NCBI GenBank assembly: GCA_910574475.1
Contig: CAJTAT010000008.1
Span: 1 to 64,000, forward strand
From: Clostridia bacterium
GTDB taxonomy: Bacteria > Bacillota > Clostridia > Lachnospirales > Lachnospiraceae
Direction of reading: 5' to 3'
DNA: 64,000 nucleotides
Part shown: one piece after another, positions 1-7,501 of the stretch
How the letters are laid out: each line of letters begins with the position of its first letter
Numbering within the stretch: position 1 is the stretch's first letter
The notes under the pieces: generated by a model
Told to the model about the DNA's origin: nothing
Databases searched by the model: none
The model's input: the letters and a program-made list of their open reading frames with translations, nothing else
Made by a program: the position numbers and the translations under genes

Positions 1-63
1 CTCCAAATATTTTGTAACGGCATCTAATTTCATTTCAAAAGAGTATTTTGAATGTTGTCCCAT
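1..63 (-). CDS. IS3-family transposase OrfA (HTH subunit), N-terminal fragment
   Basis: The first 21 codons of a protein start at 63 (ATG) after a strong AAGGAGG site; the gene continues off the left edge. The visible residues, MGQHSKYSFEMKLDAVTKYL, have the start typical of OrfA helix-turn-helix proteins of IS3/IS150-like elements, which bind the terminal inverted repeats. The C-terminus and the catalytic OrfB are outside the window, so activity cannot be judged. Confidence 0.6.
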   Translation of the reverse strand, partial: MGQHSKYSFEMKLDAVTKYLE

Positions 64-130
64 AAAATATGCTCCTCCTTATAGTGACAGTTTTATTATT
101 TCATCTGTCTACCATAAGGGGAGCATATCA
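1..130 (-). mobile_element. IS3-family element, one end (runs off the left edge)
   Basis: The terminus begins at position 130 reading TGATATGCTCCC on the minus strand. It has the TG...CA type end usual for IS3-family elements. About 67 bp further in is a transposase OrfA start at 63 with an AAGGAGG site at 74-80. Only one end is in the window, so the target duplication cannot be checked. The element abuts the 3' end of the KTR gene (stop at 144) and has inserted at the edge of the mobile cargo module. Assignment rests on the terminus and the first 21 residues of OrfA. Confidence 0.6.
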
Positions 131-143
131 TTATTTCACAAAT

Positions 144-332
144 TCATCGGCTCTGCGTCTGTGCGTCTGGCTCTTTCATAACAACTACTTTTAATGATTT
201 TACATTGATTAAACTTTCTTGCCTGCATTTCGGACAATACAGAGGGAAGTTCCTTATTTCTGTATCTTCCCTTATTTTCATGCGTGTCTTATTTTCGCAT
301 ATAGGGCAATATATCCAATGATACCGTTCCAT
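144..332 (-). CDS. Cysteine-rich KTR domain protein
   Basis: A 62-residue protein with two Cys pairs, CPIC (9-12) and CPKC (33-36), and the motif NKTR between them. This is the hallmark of the small cysteine-rich KTR family, probably a zinc ribbon, found almost only as cargo on Tn916-like and other conjugative elements of Firmicutes. The C-terminal EPDAQTQSR looks like the family's normal end, so the gene appears intact. It follows the DUF4097 gene by 19 bp in the same orientation and is probably the last gene of that operon. Its biochemical role is unknown. Confidence 0.8.
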   Translation of the reverse strand: MERYHWIYCPICENKTRMKIREDTEIRNFPLYCPKCRQESLINVKSLKVVVMKEPDAQTQSR

Positions 333-351
333 ATCTTTCTACACTCCAAAA

Positions 352-1212
352 CTATTTTACAATCACTGTTCCGCTATTGCTCATGATAGATAAACTGTTT
401 TCGCCCTTTCCGATGCTCCCATCCTTGCATCCGTCCGTATCGGTACTGAATTCCGCATTTTTAAGCTGTACGGTTACATCGTCCGAACCACTGGATATAT
501 GGCAGGATAAATTATCTGGCATCGCTTCATGGGTCAATGATATATCTCCCGAACCCGTTTCTACAGACAGGGAATCATAGCTATTTATGTCGCTTATATT
601 CACTTCGCCAGAATCTGTCGAAACAGCGGTCTTTCCAATAACTGTATTTTTCATGGTAACATATGCGGATTCTGTATTTATATTAGAATCCGTGCATGAA
701 GCGTCTGTTATTTTAATATCGCCTGAAAGAGATTTTATTTTTGCGCTTTCAGCTATGAAATCAGACATCGTTACATAGCCAGACTGGTTGTTCAAGGACA
801 AAGTGGAAATGCTGACCGCTTCCAACTCCATCTCTCCCGAACCATTGTTAATGGCTAAGGAAACAGCATTATCTTTAGGAATATACAATATTATCTTCCC
901 TGCTTCGCCAAATGAGAATTGCTCCGCCAGATTTTTGTCCGTATCATCATCCTGCTGTACCATTAGTTTTCCATCTTTCTGCACAACCTGCATATCACGG
1001 TCATCTTCGACTTTTCCCTCGCAGGCTATGTGTACTTTGTCATCGCTGGAAGCCATCACTTTTAAATTCCAAGAGGAAATATCCAATACAATTTCTGAAA
1101 TACCTTCCGCCGAAAATTCCTCGTTAGAATCTATTTTTTCTTTATTCCCGCATCCGCATATGCCAAAAGCTATCACTAAAATTCCCGCTAACAGTATTCT
1201 TTTCATATTCAT
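352..1212 (-). CDS. DUF4097-type beta-repeat lipoprotein
   Basis: This 286-residue protein has a hydrophobic signal (residues 3-20) ending in a lipobox-like I-C-G-C, giving a lipidated Cys21. The mature part is rich in short beta-strands with repeats such as INNGSGEMEL, LNNQSGYVTM and TGSGDISLTH, matching the right-handed beta-helix DUF4097/DUF4098 (putative adhesin) family. It sits 12 bp after the ABC permease gene and is the fifth gene of the HTH-RR-HK-ABC module. Such lipoproteins often accompany peptide-sensing ABC/two-component systems; a role in sensing or shielding is inference. The start could also be Met3. Confidence 0.75.
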   Translation of the reverse strand: MNMKRILLAGILVIAFGICGCGNKEKIDSNEEFSAEGISEIVLDISSWNLKVMASSDDKVHIACEGKVEDDRDMQVVQKDGKLMVQQDDDTDKNLAEQFSFGEAGKIILYIPKDNAVSLAINNGSGEMELEAVSISTLSLNNQSGYVTMSDFIAESAKIKSLSGDIKITDASCTDSNINTESAYVTMKNTVIGKTAVSTDSGEVNISDINSYDSLSVETGSGDISLTHEAMPDNLSCHISSGSDDVTVQLKNAEFSTDTDGCKDGSIGKGENSLSIMSNSGTVIVK

Positions 1213-1224
1213 AACCCCGCCCCC

Positions 1225-1929
1225 CTACATTAAATCTTTGCTTTCCACATTTACGATTGACAAAGCGGCAAAAAGCAAAGAAATAGCCGTCAAAATAATG
1301 GGAAATACTGCGTTGCCTGCCATTGTGAAATCGCCAATGTTCGCCTGCGTGAGAAAAATCAACAAAAATGAAGTGACAATCGTTGCTTTTGAAGATTTTA
1401 AAGCCATCCCGACAAACAGGGCAATAAAGCTCATGCTGACGATTACCACTGATTTTAGTATCAGTTGTATATAAAATGACAGGCTGCCTATTGAAAAATC
1501 AACAGCAAAGGATGACTGCATAAATTTTGCCCCAAAGAACACGCACATATAAATTGCCAGTTTTGTTAAAATGAGTGCGACAAAATTAAAAGTCCAGACC
1601 GCAATCATTTGGGAAGCTAAGATTTTCTGCCGCTTAATAGGGTAGGAAAACATCAGATTCATGGTCTTGTTTTTGTATGCGCTTACAATAAAGGATGCCA
1701 ACATTACACTGGTGTAAATAAGAAAAGCCATACTGGTAAATAATTCGATAGGAGCGGAGATTACATCTGTCCCAGGCGCAGCATCCAGTGTCCCGTCTGG
1801 GTCGTTGGCAATGCCCAAAAACGCTAACGCAAAGACAAATAAGCCAAGCAGAGCCGCCATAATGATTACGCCTTTGATATATTTCCCGATATTATTCTTT
1901 TTCCATTCAAGTCTGACAAGCTTTAACAT
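1225..1929 (-). CDS. ABC-2 type transporter permease (antimicrobial-peptide type)
   Basis: A 234-residue integral membrane protein with about six hydrophobic segments (roughly 20-42, 62-85, 105-130, 150-175, 180-200 and 205-228) and no ATPase motif. It resembles ABC-2 permeases of the lantibiotic-immunity/bacitracin-export type. The start overlaps the end of the ATPase gene by 7 bp, so the two are translationally coupled and form one transporter. A GGAGG site precedes the ATG. The substrate is unknown; the adjacent two-component system suggests a cell-envelope-active peptide. Confidence 0.8.
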   Translation of the reverse strand: MLKLVRLEWKKNNIGKYIKGVIIMAALLGLFVFALAFLGIANDPDGTLDAAPGTDVISAPIELFTSMAFLIYTSVMLASFIVSAYKNKTMNLMFSYPIKRQKILASQMIAVWTFNFVALILTKLAIYMCVFFGAKFMQSSFAVDFSIGSLSFYIQLILKSVVIVSMSFIALFVGMALKSSKATIVTSFLLIFLTQANIGDFTMAGNAVFPIILTAISLLFAALSIVNVESKDLM

Positions 1930-2846
1930 GATTTTCCCACCTCCGATGTGACTTTTAAGAAATAGTCCTCCAAGTTTTCTGTATGTTGGCTGATGGAAGC
2001 AATCTCTACATCATTTGCCATCAATTCCCTTGAAATCTTTTGTGTGGTGACACCCTGCTCATAAATACGAATCCCCGAATCGTTTACGATTTTAAAATTA
2101 CTTAACTGCATTTTTTCAGCTAAAACATATGCCGCTTTCTTTGTATCCTCTACGGCAAGCTCAATATACGCCGTATTTGTTTCTGCAATTTCTTTCATGG
2201 ATATTTCTTTCATCATCTTTCCATGATGGATAACGCCAACTGTATCGGCAATACTTTCTATCTCTGGGAGAAGATGACTGGATATCATAAGCGTCATGCC
2301 ATACTCGGTACATAGCATCCGAAACAAATCTCTGATTTGCTTCATTCCTGCGGGGTCTAAACCGTTTGTCGGCTCGTCAAGGATAACTAACTCTGGCTTG
2401 CACAATATGGCACGGGCAATCCCCAGACGCTGCTTCATTCCTAAAGAATAGCTACCCGCAGGCTTATCCGCCGCATCAGAAAGCCCAAGCATCTGAAGAG
2501 CTTCCTCCACGCTGCCCTTGTTGTAATACCCCATATACTCACAATGAAGCTGTAAGTTGTCCTTTCCGCTCATATGGTCATAAAATGTAGGAAATTCAAT
2601 GATGCTTCCCATACGCTTCAGCACCTCGTAAGAGGTTTTTTCCAATGCTTTCCCAAACAGCGCAACCGTGCCGCTTGTCGGTTTCCAAAGGTTGGTAAGC
2701 ATCTTCATCACCGTGGTTTTTCCTGCGCCGTTCGGTCCTAAAAATCCATATACCTCACCTTTCTTTACATGGATATTCACATCTGTGACTAACTGTTTCC
2801 CATCTATCGTTTTGCTTAGATGGCTTGTTTGCAAAATATAAGACAT
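1923..2846 (-). CDS. ABC transporter ATP-binding protein (BcrA/lantibiotic-immunity type)
   Basis: A 307-residue ATPase with Walker A GPNGAGKTT (37-45), signature YSLGMKQRLGIARA, Walker B LVILDEPTNGLD and switch histidine in SSHLLPEIE. The roughly 90-residue C-terminal extension is usual for the BcrA/NatA-like subfamily. It follows a strong AAAGGAGG site and overlaps the permease gene by 7 bp. It energises export or removal of a substrate, probably an antimicrobial peptide (inferred from family and neighbours). Confidence 0.88.
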   Translation of the reverse strand: MSYILQTSHLSKTIDGKQLVTDVNIHVKKGEVYGFLGPNGAGKTTVMKMLTNLWKPTSGTVALFGKALEKTSYEVLKRMGSIIEFPTFYDHMSGKDNLQLHCEYMGYYNKGSVEEALQMLGLSDAADKPAGSYSLGMKQRLGIARAILCKPELVILDEPTNGLDPAGMKQIRDLFRMLCTEYGMTLMISSHLLPEIESIADTVGVIHHGKMMKEISMKEIAETNTAYIELAVEDTKKAAYVLAEKMQLSNFKIVNDSGIRIYEQGVTTQKISRELMANDVEIASISQHTENLEDYFLKVTSEVGKSC

Positions 2847-2917
2847 CTTTTGCCTCCTTTCCTTAGTAACGCCTTTCTCGGACGTAACAATACGCCCAAA
2901 GGTGTTTTATGAATATC

Positions 2918-2946
2918 ATTATAGCGATATAGATTTTCAAAACTCT
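2918..2946 (-). promoter_or_regulatory. Candidate promoter of the ABC/DUF4097/KTR genes
   Basis: On the minus strand, a perfect -10 TATAAT lies at 2918-2923, 72 bp before the ATPase ATG. The -35 position (2941-2946) has poor AGAGTT with a 17 bp spacer, as expected for an activator-dependent promoter controlled by the neighbouring OmpR-type regulator. An imperfect inverted repeat (GGGCGTA ... TACGTCC) lies between it and the gene. Seen by eye only. Confidence 0.3.
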
Positions 2947-2980
2947 TGACTAATTCTTACGAATTTCTTTCGCAGGGAAT

Positions 2981-3919
2981 TTAATAAGTTATTTTTTTCA
3001 ACTTTACTGTAAAAGTTGTTTTGACATTCGGTATGCTGTTTAAAAACAAATCGCCCTCTAACTGCTTTGTAAGGTTCTTCGCAATCGTTAAGCCTAATCC
3101 GTTCCCTTGTATTTCCCTGTTTCTGGAATCTTCCATTGTATAGAGCCTGTCAAACACATTCGATGCAAATTCCTGTTCAATCCCTTTCCCTTTATCAACC
3201 ACATCAATATATACATTGCCTTTGTCCTGACGCAAAAAAACTCCTAAATATTTTCCGTCGGAGCCGTAACGTATTACATTTGACAATAAATTGTATAAAA
3301 TCCTTTGCAGGGCTTCTTTCTCCCCCTGCACAAAAATAGCTGTTTCTGGAATAAACAAATCAACATCAAAATCTTTCTGCAATAAAATATCATAAAACTC
3401 CAAAACATTCTCCCTGCATATCTCGTTGATATTGACTTTGCCAAGATTTATATTTGTATCGCCAGATTCCAGTTTTGCTAATGTAAAAAACTGATTGATA
3501 AGATTCATAACTTGATTCGCTTTTGTTTCTACTTTTTTCAACATCTCATGATCTGCATGGTTCAAACGCATAATTTCCAGATAACCCAATATGACCGTTA
3601 GAGGTGTTTTTATGTCATGGGAGATATTCGCCAACATCTTTTTAGAAGAAATTTCTTCCCTTTTAAAATCTGCCCTTATTTTCTGTCGGTCTATCAGCAG
3701 GCGGTTGATTTGTCCCCCTAATTCCATCAAAACAGGGTTGTCCGTAAATACCATTACTTTCTCGTCGCTACCAGTTTCTAAAATTTCCTCCAATTTTTTA
3801 TTTATCCGTCTTATCTTTGCCTGTATTCCCCTGCCAAAAATAAAACGCTGGTATAAAACTACAAGGAATAGCAAGCAGACAACAACTGCCAAAAAGAATA
3901 TGATTGTTTTATCGCTCAT
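2981..3919 (-). CDS. Two-component sensor histidine kinase
   Basis: A 312-residue membrane kinase with one N-terminal transmembrane segment (5-23) and almost no extracellular loop. The HisKA H-box ANISHDIKTPLTV carries the phospho-accepting His101. An HATPase_c domain follows with N-box LYNLLSNVIRYG, G1 DVVDKGKGIEQ and G2 GNGLGLTIAKNL. The short sensor region resembles intramembrane-sensing kinases that are activated through their partner ABC transporter. The gene starts 4 bp after the response regulator ends. The trigger is unknown; control of the downstream transporter is inferred. Confidence 0.88.
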   Translation of the reverse strand: MSDKTIIFFLAVVVCLLFLVVLYQRFIFGRGIQAKIRRINKKLEEILETGSDEKVMVFTDNPVLMELGGQINRLLIDRQKIRADFKREEISSKKMLANISHDIKTPLTVILGYLEIMRLNHADHEMLKKVETKANQVMNLINQFFTLAKLESGDTNINLGKVNINEICRENVLEFYDILLQKDFDVDLFIPETAIFVQGEKEALQRILYNLLSNVIRYGSDGKYLGVFLRQDKGNVYIDVVDKGKGIEQEFASNVFDRLYTMEDSRNREIQGNGLGLTIAKNLTKQLEGDLFLNSIPNVKTTFTVKLKKITY

Positions 3920-3923
3920 CCTA

Positions 3924-4613
3924 TCACTCCCCCAATTTGTATCCGATTCCCCATACCGTAATCACATACTGCGGTTTGCGTGGATTATCCTCTATTTTAT
4001 TCCTCAATCTGCTGATATGGACATTGACAGCATTTTCATCGCCATAATAGGTATCATTCCAGACAAGGGAGTAAATCTGTTCTTTCGTATATACTTTTTT
4101 TGGATTCTGCAATAACAGCTTTAAAATTTCAAATTCTTTTGATGTAAGCTCTATTTTACAGCCGTTTTTTGTTACAGAATACCCATTAAGATTCATGACA
4201 AGGTTTCTCGTTTGAAGTATTGACTGCTGCTCGGTTGCGCTTGCGGCATACTGTGTATTTCTTCGGATATTTGCTTTTATCCTTGCCAATACTTCTGTGA
4301 CAGAAAACGGTTTCGTTATATAATCATCCGCTCCCAGACCTAAACCAAGCGTTTTATCAGAATCGGTATCTTTTGCCGATATAATAATAATCGGAATAGT
4401 GCTGTTTTCTCTGATTTTTTCCATGACTTCCATTCCGCTTATTTGAGGAATCATCAAATCAAGCAAAACCAGACTGAAACTATCCGAAAAGAACCTGTCG
4501 AGGGCACTTTTGCCATCATACGCTGTAATTACCTCAAATTTCTCTGTAGTCAAAAAATTCTTTAGCATGGTACTGATTTCCATATCATCTTCAACCAATA
4601 AAATCTTACACAT
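3924..4613 (-). CDS. OmpR/PhoB-family response regulator
   Basis: A 229-residue regulator. The receiver domain has the acidic pair D9/D10, the phospho-acceptor D52 in LVLLDLMIP and a conserved lysine in IIIISAKD. A winged-helix Trans_reg_C domain (about 130-229) contains ELTSKEFEILKLLLQNP and VNVHISRLRNKIEDNP. An AAGGAGG site precedes the ATG, and the start overlaps the HTH gene by 8 bp. With the kinase it forms a two-component system likely to activate the transporter genes downstream. Confidence 0.9.
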   Translation of the reverse strand: MCKILLVEDDMEISTMLKNFLTTEKFEVITAYDGKSALDRFFSDSFSLVLLDLMIPQISGMEVMEKIRENSTIPIIIISAKDTDSDKTLGLGLGADDYITKPFSVTEVLARIKANIRRNTQYAASATEQQSILQTRNLVMNLNGYSVTKNGCKIELTSKEFEILKLLLQNPKKVYTKEQIYSLVWNDTYYGDENAVNVHISRLRNKIEDNPRKPQYVITVWGIGYKLGE

Positions 4614-4803
4614 TGTCTGATTCCTCCTTATCTCTTTTCTTAAAACGCCCGTCTATAGGCTTTGATGCAGTCTTTGGAATCAGCCACACATTGCTGATTC
4701 GCATTACATCGGGGATTCGGTCTGTAGCACATAATACCTGTATTCTCCGTTCGGACAATCCCCATTTTTCAGCCGCTTCTTTTACATTCATGTAATCAAA
4801 CAT
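4606..4803 (-). CDS. Small helix-turn-helix (excisionase/MerR-like) DNA-binding protein
   Basis: A 65-residue protein beginning MFDYMNVKEAAEKWGLSERR, a winged-HTH of the excisionase/MerR type, with the recognition region SERRIQVLCATDRIPDVMR. The start at 4803 is chosen because AAGGAGG lies 8 bp before it; the longer reading frame to 4821 would use an ATG within that same site. This family is frequent on integrative elements, just ahead of cargo two-component systems. It overlaps the response regulator by 8 bp and is probably an operon-specific regulator. Confidence 0.75.
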   Translation of the reverse strand: MFDYMNVKEAAEKWGLSERRIQVLCATDRIPDVMRISNVWLIPKTASKPIDGRFKKRDKEESDNV

Positions 4804-4828
4804 TGAAATAACCTCCTTCATAACTGAT

Positions 4829-4857
4829 ATTATAATGCGTCAAAACGAATAATACAA
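4829..4857 (-). promoter_or_regulatory. Candidate sigma-A promoter of the HTH-RR-HK operon
   Basis: Minus strand: -35 TTGTAT at 4852-4857, a 17 bp spacer and -10 TATAAT at 4829-4834. It lies 26 bp before the HTH start codon, giving a very short leader that includes the AAGGAGG site. Confidence 0.5.
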
Positions 4858-4897
4858 TCAAGAAAATGATTCCATGCACAAGAATCGTTCCTCATTA

Positions 4898-4938
4898 AAA
4901 AACGGCAGGATTTTTGATATTGATATCCTACCGTTTCT
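4898..4938 (-). terminator. Terminator hairpin after tnpV
   Basis: A stem of 12 bases per side (AAACGGcAGGAT / ATCCTaCCGTTT) with a short AT-rich loop and A/T tracts on the flanks, between tnpV and the promoter of the next operon. The symmetric flanks mean it could act in either direction. Confidence 0.6.
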
Positions 4939-5015
4939 TCACTAATTATAAATGATTTCCTCGTTCACAATCTCCCTTGCACAAGCCCTTATGTTATTTA
5001 AGTGTTGTACCCATT

Positions 5016-5297
5016 CTAAGGCGTGTTTATGCCCTGCGCCTGTTTCATGCCCTCTATGAGCCTTTTAAAGCGTTCCTGCGCCTGTCTGTCGATGTCGGCA
5101 AGGTATGTATTCAGCTTGCCGTTTGTGAGAAGATTGGTGTATGTACCCCTGCGGTACTGCTTCAGATAGTCCAGATGCCGATGTCCCCAGATTCCTATTG
5201 AATGTTCTTCTTCGGTGGGCATAGTTAAGCATGGGATTAGATAATCGCTTTCTTTTCGGTATGTGCCGTCTAATTGCTCAAATAATGATTTTGCCAT
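5016..5297 (-). CDS. tnpV: TnpV transposon-encoded protein
   Basis: A 93-residue soluble protein starting MAKSLFEQLDGTYRKESDYL, with PCLTMP and IGIWGHRHLDYLKQY motifs typical of the TnpV family carried by Tn4451-type and other Clostridia mobile elements. The start at 5297 is chosen because CTGGAGG lies 8 bp upstream; an upstream extension of 20 codons lacks a site. The function of TnpV is not known. It supports the view that the first 5.3 kb are mobile-element derived. Confidence 0.8.
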   Translation of the reverse strand: MAKSLFEQLDGTYRKESDYLIPCLTMPTEEEHSIGIWGHRHLDYLKQYRRGTYTNLLTNGKLNTYLADIDRQAQERFKRLIEGMKQAQGINTP

Positions 5298-5521
5298 TTT
5301 CTGTTTCCTCCAGATAAGATATTCACTCCACATTATTGCGCCTACTGTCTTAAACAAATTTTTGAGTTTTCTCCTTATCTGGTTTCATTCATTTATAAAA
5401 AATTAATAAAATAAAGATTGACGAAGGGCAAAAGAATAGCTAAAATAGAGTAAAAGTTCTTAATATCCAATTCCTTAGATTTTTCCAGATTATCTTCCCT
5501 TTTGCTCCCTTGTTTCCTACT

Positions 5522-6409
5522 TTAATATTTTCGTTCTGGTTTGTAATCTTCTTCTTTATATGGGGAGGAGGAACCGAATGTCAAATCTTTCCAAATCCAT
5601 TCTCCATCTATGTAGACTTGATTCCATGCATGATACAAATGATCAGGCTGAATATATCCTATTACCAGGCGTACAGGAATATTTTGTGTACGCAGCATCA
5701 CAGCAAACAAAGCTGCATAGTCAAAACAAATACCTTTTTTTGTCTTAAGAATTTCCTCTGTATCTGGAATATACCCTTTTCCTACTGTTTCTGCCTTATC
5801 ATAATCATAAGATAGCAAATTGGTGACATAGTCGGCTATCCGTTCCACTTTCTCTGCATCTGAGGTCAAATCTGCACACAAATCATAAGACAATTTTACT
5901 GCACTTTTCTCTTTTGTATACCAGACATACTGACTTGGAAATACAAAGGCTTTCTTCGGATCCGCCATATTTACTTCCAGCCGGGCAGAAGTAATGGGAG
6001 AATAATTAGTTCCCTCTACCTGTCGGAGCGTCTGAAGCTCATAGGTTCCGTTTCCCATTTGTAAAGGAAGTACCTCATACGTTCCTTCCTGGTTTAAATC
6101 ATATATATATGTCTCTTCCTTGTGGACCATGCGGATTTTAAGCCTAGAAGTATGGCCCTCATATTTCACCATAACATAGCCATCCTCTGTATGACTGGCA
6201 TCTACTGTCACTCCGTTTTCCCTGAAAACAACAGTTCCAGTTGCTTCTGGAGTACATACCCGAATCTCTCCTGTATAGATAGAACCTGGTTCTATCTCCT
6301 GCCAGCTTCTCCCAAAACCCTGCAGAGCAAGTGGAAGGCTTTTTTGTCCTGCGCAGCTACAGCATAGAATCATGATAAGCATGGGTAATAACACTTTTCT
6401 CAGCTTCAT
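5522..6409 (-). CDS. Transglutaminase-like domain lipoprotein
   Basis: A 295-residue exported protein. The N-terminus has a signal peptide ending in cysteines (ILCCSC), probably lipidated at Cys19 although the lipobox is not ideal. The C-terminal third is a transglutaminase-like cysteine protease fold: Cys in KKGICFDYAALFA (about 225), His in YHAWNQVYI (about 261) and Asp in WKDLTF (about 274). These form a complete triad, preceded by the family's usual ERIADYVTNLLSYDYD helix. The start at 6409 follows AAAGGAGAG. It probably acts on peptides or the wall outside the membrane; the substrate is unknown. Confidence 0.8.
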   Translation of the reverse strand: MKLRKVLLPMLIMILCCSCAGQKSLPLALQGFGRSWQEIEPGSIYTGEIRVCTPEATGTVVFRENGVTVDASHTEDGYVMVKYEGHTSRLKIRMVHKEETYIYDLNQEGTYEVLPLQMGNGTYELQTLRQVEGTNYSPITSARLEVNMADPKKAFVFPSQYVWYTKEKSAVKLSYDLCADLTSDAEKVERIADYVTNLLSYDYDKAETVGKGYIPDTEEILKTKKGICFDYAALFAVMLRTQNIPVRLVIGYIQPDHLYHAWNQVYIDGEWIWKDLTFGSSSPYKEEDYKPERKY

Positions 6410-6505
6410 TTTCTCTCCTTTTGCACCTACATTCACATCACAACAAAATTCTTCTTTCTGACATTATACCTCAAGATCAGGCATTATAGTTTATTTTTTC
6501 AAAAA

Positions 6506-6820
6506 AATAAGCCTCATTTATAGGGAGGCAAGTTCTATTCTTTTACTTGCTTCCCTACCCTCTCTTGACAAGGGCATACACGGTCGAAAAAGAGTAAATT
6601 TTGTGACCTGCGGCGTTACTTTCAATCGGCGTACGTCCAGTACGCCTCTTTCAAGTGCCTTGCAGGACGCAAAATTTACCTCTTTTCGACTCTTCGACCT
6701 CAATCATGAGATTTCGTCGCCTTGCAAGGCAGACGATTGAGGATAACGCCGCAAAGCGGCGAAATATCGTGATTGAGGCGTGTGTGCCCTTGTCAAGAGA
6801 GGGTATAAATGAGGCTTATT
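6506..6820. repeat. ~315 bp palindromic MITE-like element
   Basis: The outer ends are perfect 17 bp inverted repeats (aataagcctcatttata at 6506-6522; its complement at 6804-6820). Next inward is a near-perfect 24 bp pair (6558-6581 against 6780-6803). A third pair (6583-6603 against 6670-6690) lies inside. The left arm carries an extra hairpin (6522-6556), and the centre has more hairpins, such as GCGTAC/GTACGC, GCCTTGCAAGGC and GCCGCaaaGCGGC. No convincing gene lies within it. It may be a non-autonomous transposon or a large structured RNA; copies elsewhere in the genome would decide. Confidence 0.7.
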
Positions 6821-6864
6821 ACAGCTTTCCAAAATATTATTTATCAGTGAATTTCTTTCTGTTT

Positions 6865-7386
6865 TCAAACCATGTCAAAAATTCTTCTTTGCAATACGTC
6901 TGTTAATATTCCATGATCCAGACAAAATTCCATGGCACACTCAACAGCTTCCTCTAGTACCATTTGTTTCTTAAGGTTCTCTCGGATCTCTTGAATAAAT
7001 TCAGTATATTCCCATAGTCTTCGGCATTTTTACATCAATTCTTCATTATATCCACTATTAATGTTCAGTAGTATCGCACGACACTCCAGACTAGACTCTA
7101 CATCTTCCCTTTTTCCCTCAAATGCATCTGACAACCGAAGTTCTATCCGGTTTTCTTCTTTTTTCAGTCCATTATAGAATACCACATATTGAGGAAATGG
7201 CAGTAAAATCTGACTGCTACCTGTAAGTCGATAGCCTTTACTTTTTACATATCACTCATACAACTCTGCATTATAAAGATCCAGTAAATCTCTTTTCTCA
7301 CTAAAAATAAAGCGAAATAATGTGTCTTTATATTTACGGTTCACTTTTCTTTGAAGATGGAATATATGACGTATTTTCTCTTTCAT
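6865..7386 (-). pseudogene. Rpn-family (PD-(D/E)XK) recombination-promoting nuclease, decayed
   Basis: A single frame from ATG 7386 (after AGGAGG) to TGA 6865 holds 173 codons, interrupted by TGA at codon 45 and TAA at codon 119. The translation keeps clear family motifs: NRKYKDTLFRFIFSEKRDLLDLYN, LPFPQYVVFYNG, RIELRLSDAFEG, LLNINSGYN and KCRRLWEYTEFIQ. About 60 residues expected between LLDLYN and the next conserved block are missing, including most of the catalytic acidic residues. The gene is therefore dead through deletion plus nonsense mutations. It lies 45 bp from the palindromic element. Confidence 0.8.
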
Positions 7387-7441
7387 TTTTCCTCCTTTAT
7401 TATACGTTTTTTTCCTCTATCCTGCAAGGAAAGTATTTATT

Positions 7442-7471
7442 CTCCGGCCATATCAAAAGATACGGCCGGAG
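7442..7471 (-). terminator. Hairpin after the large adhesin gene
   Basis: A near-perfect GC-rich stem (CTCCGGCCaTATC / GATAcGGCCGGAG) with an AAAA loop lies 31 bp past the stop codon of the 2084-residue adhesin gene. There is no good T-run on the minus-strand side, so it may be a weak terminator or an mRNA-stabilising 3' hairpin. Confidence 0.45.
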
Positions 7472-7501
7472 TCATAATTTCAGATGCTTTCTCTATGAAT
7501 T

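Noticed and set aside
788..1474. Plus-strand 228-codon frame across the DUF4097 and permease genes
   Set aside because: It lies opposite two well-supported genes with proper sites and has no recognisable motif.
6518..6906. Two small reading frames (6518-6703 minus, 6655-6906 plus) inside and beside the palindromic element
   Set aside because: They arise from the inverted repeats, lack ribosome binding sites and resemble no protein family.
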